A stretch of DNA of 64,000 nucleotides from Candidatus Endomicrobiellum trichonymphae (GTDB lineage: Bacteria; Elusimicrobiota; Endomicrobiia; Endomicrobiales; Endomicrobiaceae), in assembly GCF_002355835.1 (NCBI RefSeq), contig NZ_AP017459.1:806001-870000 (forward strand), in the 5' to 3' direction. Below, piece after piece: positions 29,117 to 35,973 of this stretch. The notes below the pieces were generated by a model. The model was not told the origin of the DNA and did not search any database. It saw only the letters and a program-made list of their open reading frames with translations. The position numbers and the translations under genes are program-made. How positions within the stretch are numbered: the stretch's first letter is position 1; every line of letters starts with the position of its first letter.

Positions 29117-29674
29117 TTAAGAAAATTGGAGTAATGTTGTTGATGTTTGTGCAGAGGCAGAGGCTGGAATTGGCGGTTTGATTACAAAAGCGGCAGTATC
29201 AGGCGGTATATATGCTGCTAAAAAAACATCATAACAATAAAAAACTTGCAACTGCAGATGAATATGAATTTAAGGTTAACATTGCATCCAAAGAATATGA
29301 TAAAAACTATTCAGAGTTTGAACGTATCCAAAATATGGAAAAGATGTTGAAGTTGAAGTACGAATTAGCTTCTGCAAAAGGAATATCCTACGACAAGTTG
29401 AAGCAAACTAGATAATTGGGTTGAAGCAAAAATAAAATGTAGTAAGGCAGCCATAACTGCTTCTCAATCACTTATTTACTACGATATGGCGCTTATAGAC
29501 TACAACCAGTACATTGTGGACGCAGGAATAGTAGAAAATAAACAGAAAACGCTAGAGCTTATTAAAACTCAAAAAGAAGAGATACAAAGAATGAATAATG
29601 TTATCCCACAAATTAAAATGCGTATAAAAGAATATGAAGCTAATAGGGAAACTATTCAAGTATACCTAAAATAG
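29113..29674 (+). pseudogene. Exported coiled-coil protein, two frameshifts
   Basis: MIKKIGVMLLMFV is a signal peptide. A shift gives AEAGIGGLITKAAVSGGIYA, then HHNNKKLATADEYEFKVNIA and a helical stretch to GISYDKLK. A second shift gives LDNWVEAKIKCSKAAITASQ and 29486-29674, another helical stretch ending YEANRETIQVYLK. About 185 residues combined, largely alpha-helical and charged, probably periplasmic. Good GGAG site upstream. No family recognised. Confidence 0.5.
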
Positions 29675-29722
29675 TTTTAAGGGAAAGAATATTAAAACTA
29701 ATTAAAAAATTGAGGAAATATT

Positions 29723-30135
29723 ATGAGAAAGTTAATTGTAGGTTTAATGTTGTTGTTTTTCAGTGTCAATGTGTTTGCTTGGGATGTTAGTGAAAATTAT
29801 TATGTTAAAGATTCGCGTGGTACTAGCCACAGGTTAGCTACCCCCCCCCCCAGAAAACCTATAGTGCCACAAATGCCAGAGAAGCCACTAACAAAGCTGG
29901 AATTTTGAGTGCGGTATCCGCATTGGGTTTGGGGTCGTGTGCCATTGTGTCTTTTATAATATTTGGTGTTCAGTGGTTCCTTGCCGATGATGAACCAATT
30001 AGGAATAGTGACGGTTCTGTTAAAAACTATGCTGGAAAATGGGCTGTATATGCGGTATCTTTTTTAGCTTATACTGCTGTTAGCGCTCTGTCTTGGATAA
30101 TTTGCCGTAAATATGAAAAAGAAAAGAATGGCTGA
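29723..30135 (+). pseudogene. Exported membrane protein split at a C11 tract
   Basis: MRKLIVGLMLLFFSVNVFAW is a signal peptide (site after VFA). The mature part reads VSENYYVKDSRGTSHRLAT, then a run of prolines from eleven C. In the present frame it ends MPEKPLTKLEF. With nine or twelve C it would read PQKTYSATNAREATNKAGIL and join the open frame SAVSALGLGSCAIVSFIIFG, with two membrane helices, to ICRKYEKEKNG at 30135. The two frames overlap over this stretch. The layout mirrors the gene at 12126-12598. Decayed or tract-length-switched; function unknown. Confidence 0.55.
29841..29851. repeat. C11 homopolymer inside a coding region
   Basis: Eleven C immediately after GCTA in the coding strand of the gene at 29723-30135. 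Length nine or twelve would fuse the signal peptide to the membrane domain; eleven truncates it. Confidence 0.9.
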
Positions 30136-30413
30136 TATCAAATAACATAACACATCACAGAAGCCCTCAAATTGGCACAATTTGGGCACTATTTCAAATG
30201 GCAGTTTGCATTTAGCTTGTCTAGACTAGAAGTACGCTGAGACAAAGAAAGTGAAACATGGTTATAAAACAGTGGGGACTACTTCTGAGGGTGGGGAAGT
30301 CTTTGAGTACGGCGGAAAGATAAGATACTGTCCAAGAGATTACCACTATGATTGCTTCAACGACAAATGCTACCCAAAAGGCAAATCTCATTATGATTAA
30401 AGTATACACACGT

Positions 30414-30487
30414 GGGCGGGTAGGCTATCAGTAAACTTCTGGTCTCCAAAACTAGCATTGCGGGTGCAAGACCCGCTGCTCCTGCCA
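30414..30487 (+). tRNA. tRNA-Trp-like sequence (CCA anticodon), probably defective
   Basis: A 5-bp anticodon stem CTGGT/ACTAG encloses CTCCAAA, the tryptophan anticodon loop. A T-stem GCGGG/CCCGC encloses TGCAAGA, where the invariant T at position 55 is G. The 3' end is TGCTCCT, G73 and an encoded CCA. The 5' half (GGGCGGGTAGGC) pairs poorly with the acceptor and the D-loop lacks GG. The encoded CCA contrasts with every other tRNA here. It lies at the end of the insert in the MATE gene. Likely a relic of an element-borne tRNA or an attachment site. Confidence 0.5.
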
Positions 30488-30559
30488 TATATCAAAAACT
30501 AAAATTAAAATAAAAAGAGGGGAATAAAATGTCGGAATTTGTATATGTACTCAAATTAA

Positions 30560-30896
30560 TAACGGGAATACTGTTTTCCGTAATAGCTCTCATTCGATAG
30601 AAGCTTGCGGGATAGTAAACCGCATAGCATATCTTTTCGTTATGATAGTTTTTGGACTTAATCAGGGCATGCAACCTATAGTCGGATACAATTACGGTAC
30701 AGATCTTTACGAACACGTAACAAAAGTTAAAAAAACAATTATTATCACGGTTGCCCCAATGACTTTTGGATCTGTACTCGTAGAATTGTTTCCGCATTCG
30801 GTGGCATCTATTTTCGCCGATGAAAAAAATCTCATTGATGTGACGGCAACCGGACTGCGTTACGCATTTATGTTTTCCCTCTTTATAGGTTTTTAG
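30560..30896 (+). pseudogene. MATE-family efflux transporter, C-terminal part
   Basis: GIVNRIAYLFVMIVFGLNQG, MQPIVGYNYGTDLYEHV and VELFPHSVASIFADEKNLID are the second-half MATE signatures (cf. GLxQGxQPIxGYNYG). It matches the N-terminal part at 27018-27321. The segment between them, about 170 residues of the protein, is missing and replaced by the inserted genes. The frame ends at TAG 30896, before the family's usual length. Confidence 0.85.
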
Positions 30897-30897
30897 A

Positions 30898-31194
30898 TGA
30901 AAGATTTAAATACAGCATTTTGCGATAAAGCGCTTAATAAAGATAGCTTCAGAAAAAAGCGGGCTAGGAAAGGAGCTTTTTGAAGCGTCAGAAGAAAAAA
31001 AACATGAGAGGACTGCATGAACTGTTTGTAAATATTTTCGGTTTGGAACAAAGCAACAACAATATTATAATTACTATACGGGAAAAGTCTGGGGAGCGGC
31101 AAATTCGTACCACTTATACATTAATTCATCCACTCTCGATACATAGACGAAACGGCAGAACTCATAGGCTTTTTTATAGGAAAACACTCAAATA
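30898..31194 (+). pseudogene. Cytidylate-kinase-like protein, C-terminal relic
   Basis: Starts MKDLNTAFCDKALNKDSFRK, breaks, and resumes in another frame as YYTGKVWGAANSYHLYINSS and DIDETAELIGFFIGKHSN. The latter resembles the C-terminal end of cytidylate-kinase-like proteins (YYTGxxWGxxxxYDLxINSS). The nucleotide-binding N-terminus is absent. Such genes can neighbour MATE transporters in anaerobes, as I recall it. Non-functional. Confidence 0.55.
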
Positions 31195-31257
31195 AAAGTA
31201 TAATAAGGCTTATGATTGCAATTTCAATAAAGCAAGCTAATATATGGAAGCACTAAT

Positions 31258-31739
31258 GTGGATAAAATTTACGAAGTTTTAGAAAGAGTAAGAAAAAGCT
31301 CTCCTTTGGTGCATTACATCACAAACTGGGTTACAATTTCAGACTGTGCGAATATCGTCAAGCTTTTCGACGGTTCTCCAATATGTCCTCTATTTCAAAC
31401 GCCGTCGTAATAAAAGGCAATGTTTCCGAAATAGCAAAAACTGCGGGAATAGACGTTACCACAAAATGCGTCGACAGCAGAAACGTTCCATGAGATATGG
31501 TAAAAAACGCAAAGACACTTACTTATGAAAAAAGAGTGTCATTGCAGTAACCGGAAAAGAAGACATCTGCACTGATGGAACTAAAGTTTTTATAGTCAAA
31601 AACGGGTCTCCTCTAATGTCTCAGCTCGGCGGAAAGCGCCGATAAAACCACTGAAGGTCCCGGAACATTTTAAACAAAATTGTTTGACAAAATAACTACA
31701 GTAAGCGATATATCAATAAATAAAATGAAAAAATTTTAA
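31258..31739 (+). pseudogene. thiM: Hydroxyethylthiazole kinase, broken
   Basis: VDKIYEVLERVRKSSPLVHY and ITNWVTISDCANIVKLF match the ThiM opening (PLVHxITNxVxxxxxAN). After a deletion come NAVVIKGNVSEIAKTAGID, then [20 protein letters not shown] in another frame, and [10 protein letters not shown] near the end. Lesions include a frame break near 31390, a TGA at about 31491 and loss of the GTGC segment. It would have salvaged the thiazole part of thiamine. A GTG start at 31258 is likely. Confidence 0.75.
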
Positions 31740-31750
31740 GAAATAAAGCA

Positions 31751-32674
31751 ATGAAAGAAACAATAAATAAATTAAAAAAAGAAAAAAATGCCGTAATTTT
31801 GGCTCATATATACCAGCTGCCTGAAATTCATAACATAGCAGATTTTGTGGGCGATTCTCTGGATTTAAGCAGAAAAGCCGTGCAGACGAACGCAGATGTA
31901 ATTGTTTTTTGCGGCGTACATTTTATGGCGGAAACCGCATCGATACTGAACCCAAAGAAAAAAGTTTTAATTCCCGACTTAAATGCGGGTTGCCCTATGG
32001 CGGATATGATAATTGCCGAAAAATTAAAAGAATTTAAATCGCGATATAAAAATCCGGTGGTCGTAGCTTACGTAAACACTTCTGCCGCGGTAAAAGCTGA
32101 AAGCAATATATGCTGCACGTCTTCAAATGCAGTAAACGTCGTAAAAAGTATCGCCGGAGAAACAGGTGCGGAAAACAGCGACATAATTTTTGTTCCAGAC
32201 AAAAATTTAGGCAGCTACGTTCAAAAACTAGCAGGCGTAAAAATGAATGTCTGGAACGGTTTTTGTCCTACACACAATAATCTGATTCTTCCGGGATATT
32301 TACTAAAAGCGAAAGAAGAACACCCGCATGCTAAAATTTTAGTTCATCCCGAGTGCCGTCCGGAAGTTGCATCTGCGGCAGACCATGTAATGTCAACCGG
32401 CGTTATGTGCAGATATGTTGAAAAAAGCACTGCAAAAGAATTTATTATAGGCACAGAAACGGGAATTTTATATACGCTTAAAAAAAATAATCCAGGCAAA
32501 AACTTTTATCCCGTGTCATCTTTTGCGGTATGCCCCAATATGAAAAAAATTACGCTTGCAAAAGTTTTAGATGTTCTTACAAATATGAAAAATGCAATTA
32601 GCGTCTCCGAAGATATAAGACAGAAAGCTTACCGCCCGATTTTAAAGATGCTGGAAATAAACGCGCAGGGCTGA
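31751..32674 (+). CDS. nadA: Quinolinate synthase A
   Basis: Condenses iminoaspartate and dihydroxyacetone phosphate into quinolinate for NAD synthesis, using a [4Fe-4S] cluster. 307 residues. NAVILAHIYQLPEIHNIADF at residue 12 and VGDSLDLSRKA bind substrate. Three cluster cysteines lie in AESNICCTSSNAVNVV near 118, WNGFCPTHNN near 175 and SSFAVCPNMKKITL near 260. It begins 12 bases after the thiM relic. No nadB or nadC adjacent, so partners must be elsewhere. Confidence 0.95.
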   Translation: MKETINKLKKEKNAVILAHIYQLPEIHNIADFVGDSLDLSRKAVQTNADVIVFCGVHFMAETASILNPKKKVLIPDLNAGCPMADMIIAEKLKEFKSRYKNPVVVAYVNTSAAVKAESNICCTSSNAVNVVKSIAGETGAENSDIIFVPDKNLGSYVQKLAGVKMNVWNGFCPTHNNLILPGYLLKAKEEHPHAKILVHPECRPEVASAADHVMSTGVMCRYVEKSTAKEFIIGTETGILYTLKKNNPGKNFYPVSSFAVCPNMKKITLAKVLDVLTNMKNAISVSEDIRQKAYRPILKMLEINAQG

Positions 32675-32929
32675 GAAAATATTTCCTCGCCGAAATTTTG
32701 GATAGGTTGCGGTAAGTAGGCGGCGCTTATGCTTGTGACATCGGCGACAATTCAGATGTTCTAAAATAAATTGTAAAATTACCGCTTTAAAACGGAAAAA
32801 TACTGCAAGAATATTAGATTTCTCACAAAACTATAATAACTTTAAATTTTGCCTGCACAATTTAAATTTTATAATTCACTAAGTTCATAAAACTGCCGTA
32901 TAACTTTATTATAATAAAAAGAGGAAAAA
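32675..32929. other. Intergenic region upstream of nrdD
   Basis: 255 bases without a gene. It contains GC-richer segments (GTAGGCGGCGCTTATGC) and a T-rich end before the nrdD ribosome site AAGAGGAAAAA. I find no clear NrdR box pair. Confidence 0.35.
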
Positions 32930-35056
32930 ATGGAAAATGAAGGGTTTTTCAGTTCAATTGTGAAAAGAAACGGCACAAAAGAAGCGTTTAACTCCCAAAA
33001 AATCTCTGCAGCCATAGCAAAAGCTGGCGAAACCACAGGAGAATTCGGACAAGATACAGCAAATAAACTTGCTATAAAAGCTCTATCTCTTTTACTCGAT
33101 ACGATTGAAGACAGAAAACCCACTGTTGAAAAGGTTCAGGACGCGGTTGAAGAAGTTTTGCTTTATTCAAAATATAAAAAGACGGCAAGAGCGTATATTC
33201 TCTATCGTGATCAGCATAGTAAAATAAGAGAAATATATTCTGCTTTCAATATTGATTTAGTTGACCAGTACCTAGAAAAAATAGACTGGCAGGTAAATGA
33301 AAACAGCAATATGTCTTATTCTTTGCAGGGTCTTAATAATTATATTTCTTCGGGAATCAGCAAAATTTATTGGCTGAATAAAATTTATCCAGAAAACGTA
33401 AGAAAAGCGCACAGCGAAGGAGATTTGCATTTGCATGATTTAGGATTGCTTGGCGCTTACTGCGCAGGCTGGGATTTACAGGATCTTCTGCTCAACGGAT
33501 TTAAAGGCGCTTCTGGAAAGTCTGAAGCAAAACCGGCAAAACATTTCAGGACAGTGCTTGGACAGATTGTAAATTTTTTCTATACTCTTCAGGGCGAAAG
33601 CGCAGGAGCGCAGGCTTTTTCAAACTTCGATACTCTGCTTGCTCCTTTCATTTATTATGATAAATTAAACTATGAAGAAGTAAAGCAGGCTTTACAGGAA
33701 TTTTTATTTAACATAAACGTTCCCACAAGAGTCGGTTTCCAGACTCCTTTTACAAATTTAACTATGGATTTGACAGTTGCTCCGTATTATAAAAACGAAC
33801 CTGTTATAATAGGAGGGAAACATCGGGATAAAAAATACGGCGAATTTCAAAAAGAAATAGACAGGTTAAACCAAGCATTTTTAGAGCTTATGCTTGCAGG
33901 AGACGCTAAAGGAAGAGTTTTTACATTTCCCATACCTACATATAACATAACGAAGGATTTTGACTGGAACAATAAAAATATAAGCGCTTTATGGGATATA
34001 ACAGCAAAATATGGAGTTCCTTATTTCGCAAATTTTATTAATTCCGATATGAAACCAGAAGATGCAAGAAGCATGTGCTGTCGTCTTAGAATAGACAACC
34101 GCGAACTTCGAAAACGCGGCGGCGGACTTTTCGGAGCGTCTCCGCTCACAGGTTCTATAGGAGTCGTTACAATCAATCTGCCAAGAATAGGTTATCTTGC
34201 AAAAAACGAATCTGACTTTATAGACAGACTTAAAGAAAATATGGATATTGCAAAGCAAAGTCTGGAAATAAAAAGAAATGTCTTGGAAAAATTTACGTCC
34301 AACAATTTATATCCTTATGTGGGTTTTTATCTGAGAATAGTTAAAGAACGTTTTAACAAATACTGGAAAAATCACTTTTCAACAATAGGAATTATAGGGC
34401 TAAATGAAGCGTGTATAAACTTGTTCGGCGAAGGAGTCGGGAGCATAAAAGGCAAATCTTTCGGTGAAAAAATTCTGGATTTTATGAGAGAAATTCTTAT
34501 TAACTATCAGAAAGAAACAGAAAACAACTATAACCTTGAAGCTACGCCCGCGGAAGGAGCTTCTTATAGACTTGCAAGACTTGACATACAGAAATATCCA
34601 GACATAATTTCGGCAAGCAAAACAATAGGCATGCCATTTTATACAAATTCGAGCCAGTTGCCGGTAGATTACACCGAAGATATTTTTGAAAATCTGGATT
34701 TACAGGATTCAATGCAGGCAAAGTACACCGGTGGTACGGTTCTGCACATGTTTGTGGGAGAGCGTATTAAAGATACGGAAAGTCTAAAAAATTTTATAAA
34801 AATCGTATGCGAAAATTACAGTCTGCCGTATTTTTCAATAACGCCTACTTTCAGCGTATGCCCGCAGTGCGGTTATATTGAAGGCGAACATACTGAATGT
34901 CCTAAATGCAAACAGGAAAAACTTGACGACATAGACAGACAAATAAAAGTCCTCGAAGATATACTTGACAACAGACATCCCTCTTTATGCACAGTAAAAG
35001 AGTATAAGGAAGAGAGCGGAACCTGCCAAACTAAAAGTTTATCTGCTGCAAAATAA
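32930..35056 (+). CDS. nrdD: Anaerobic (class III) ribonucleotide reductase, large subunit lacking the glycyl-radical loop
   Basis: Reduces ribonucleoside triphosphates in anaerobes. 708 residues. An N-terminal ATP-cone begins VKRNGTKEAFNSQKISAAI. The barrel carries HSEGDLHLHDLGLLGAYCAG, GAQAFSNFDT and SMCCRLRIDNRELRKRGGG with active-site cysteines. The C-terminal zinc site is SVCPQCGYIEGEHTECPKC. After it the protein runs KQEKLDDIDRQIKVLEDILD and ends at 35056 with no RVxGYL glycyl-radical motif. That motif is found in the next small ORF. So it is a two-gene enzyme, or a recent break; the separate start with its own ribosome site favours the former. Confidence 0.93.
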   Translation: MENEGFFSSIVKRNGTKEAFNSQKISAAIAKAGETTGEFGQDTANKLAIKALSLLLDTIEDRKPTVEKVQDAVEEVLLYSKYKKTARAYILYRDQHSKIREIYSAFNIDLVDQYLEKIDWQVNENSNMSYSLQGLNNYISSGISKIYWLNKIYPENVRKAHSEGDLHLHDLGLLGAYCAGWDLQDLLLNGFKGASGKSEAKPAKHFRTVLGQIVNFFYTLQGESAGAQAFSNFDTLLAPFIYYDKLNYEEVKQALQEFLFNINVPTRVGFQTPFTNLTMDLTVAPYYKNEPVIIGGKHRDKKYGEFQKEIDRLNQAFLELMLAGDAKGRVFTFPIPTYNITKDFDWNNKNISALWDITAKYGVPYFANFINSDMKPEDARSMCCRLRIDNRELRKRGGGLFGASPLTGSIGVVTINLPRIGYLAKNESDFIDRLKENMDIAKQSLEIKRNVLEKFTSNNLYPYVGFYLRIVKERFNKYWKNHFSTIGIIGLNEACINLFGEGVGSIKGKSFGEKILDFMREILINYQKETENNYNLEATPAEGASYRLARLDIQKYPDIISASKTIGMPFYTNSSQLPVDYTEDIFENLDLQDSMQAKYTGGTVLHMFVGERIKDTESLKNFIKIVCENYSLPYFSITPTFSVCPQCGYIEGEHTECPKCKQEKLDDIDRQIKVLEDILDNRHPSLCTVKEYKEESGTCQTKSLSAAK

Positions 35057-35077
35057 ATTCACAATAAAGGAACTGAA

Positions 35078-35257
35078 ATGACCATAAACGAAATTCAGAA
35101 AAAAATTCAGGAATTAAAGTTGCAAAAAGACTCAGTCGAAGGCACAAAATGTGAAGTTTATTCTAGAGTGGTAGGATATTTGAGACCCGTTGCTTCGTGG
35201 AATGAAGGTAAAAGGGAAGAATTTAAAATCCGCAAAAATTATTGCTTTTGCAAATAA
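35078..35257 (+). CDS. Stand-alone NrdD glycyl-radical subunit (59 residues)
   Basis: A short intact ORF 21 bases after nrdD with a site AAAGGAACTGAA before the ATG. MTINEIQKKIQELKLQKDSV is a charged helix. Then CEVYSRVVGYLRPVASWNEG and KREEFKIRKNYCFCK reproduce the end of standard NrdD proteins, with Gly33 in RVVGYLR as the radical site. nrdD itself lacks this part and nrdG, the activase, follows. The role is inferred: docking in the NrdD barrel, radical formation by NrdG on Gly33, much as a spare-part protein does for pyruvate formate-lyase. The tail CFC may bind metal. Confidence 0.85.
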   Translation: MTINEIQKKIQELKLQKDSVEGTKCEVYSRVVGYLRPVASWNEGKREEFKIRKNYCFCK

Positions 35258-35306
35258 TATTCTCTATTCCTTTTAGGATTATTACATTAAAAGAGGCGGT
35301 TGCGCT

Positions 35307-35900
35307 GTGCAAATTGGCGGACTCCAAAAATTATCACTTATAGATTATCCCGGCACTCCCGCGGCCGTTATCTTTACGCAGGGCTGTAATATGCTTTGCC
35401 CTTACTGTCATAATCCTCAATTAGTTTACCCCTATCTATTTGAGAAAACACTTAATGAAAATGAAGTCTTATACTTTTTGAAAAAGAGACAGGGTCTCTT
35501 AAAAGGAGTGGTTATTACAGGCGGTGAACCGACACTGCAAAATGATTTGTTCAATTTCATAAAAAAAATCAAAAATTTAAAGTTCCTCGTCAAGCTTGAT
35601 ACAAACGGCACCAATCCCAAAATACTGCAAGAATTAATACGCGAAAAACTTATAGATTTCGTAGCTATGGATATAAAATCGGCCGCTGAAAAATACAAAC
35701 TGTTTTTCAAAGGAAATTTAAATTTAATTATGCAGTCGCTGCATGTAATTAAATCTTCAGATATAGCGCATATTTTCAGAACCACGTACGACACAGATAT
35801 TTTAAATAAAAGAGATTTAGATGAAATAAAAGCAACAATGGAAAACTCAGAATATATCGTTCAGAAATGCAGAAAACAATTTAACAGTCCAGAGAAGTAG
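35307..35900 (+). CDS. nrdG: Anaerobic ribonucleotide reductase activating protein (radical SAM)
   Basis: Uses AdoMet and a [4Fe-4S] cluster to put the radical on NrdD. 197 residues, GTG start at 35307 after AAAAGAGGCGG. GLQKLSLIDYPGTPAAVIFT opens the NrdG2-type family, and GCNMLCPYCHNPQLVYP holds the CxxxCxxC cluster motif. VVITGGEPTLQNDL is the GGE motif. VAMDIKSAAEKYKLFF is also typical. It is third in nrdD - small subunit - nrdG, all tightly spaced. Confidence 0.93.
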   Translation: MQIGGLQKLSLIDYPGTPAAVIFTQGCNMLCPYCHNPQLVYPYLFEKTLNENEVLYFLKKRQGLLKGVVITGGEPTLQNDLFNFIKKIKNLKFLVKLDTNGTNPKILQELIREKLIDFVAMDIKSAAEKYKLFFKGNLNLIMQSLHVIKSSDIAHIFRTTYDTDILNKRDLDEIKATMENSEYIVQKCRKQFNSPEK

Positions 35901-35973
35901 AGATACTCCGCCAAAAATATTATCTGCGGACGTTTCTTAAAGCTGCTCTCTCTTTCTCCCCCCCATCGGGCAT

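Larger units (their letters stand above)
27322..30560 (+). mobile_element. ~3.2-kb insert of small lipoprotein and membrane genes within a MATE gene
   Basis: Between the two MATE pieces lie six or seven small rightward genes, each with a good ribosome site (for example GAGGAGGAATAAAATG and GGAGATTGAAATGA) and tight or overlapping spacing: a lipoprotein, a small soluble protein, two membrane proteins, an exported coiled-coil protein and an exported membrane protein with a C11 tract. A tRNA-Trp-like sequence sits at the far end. The middle of the MATE gene is missing, so the event was insertion with deletion. No integrase, transposase or terminal repeats are seen. Gene type resembles the modules at 11-13 and 24-26 kb. 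Confidence 0.55.

Noticed and set aside
24061-31739. Alternative genetic code or stop recoding to explain the many in-frame TGA, TAA and TAG codons
   Set aside because: All three codons interrupt only genes that also have frameshifts or deletions, while intact genes end at these stops (for example TGA for tgt tail/yajC overlap). A paralog shows the original CAA. Decay explains it better.
32675-32929. NrdR boxes or a riboswitch before nrdD, and a cobalamin riboswitch before metH
   Set aside because: I looked for the paired palindromic boxes and for a B12-box-like core and found no convincing match.
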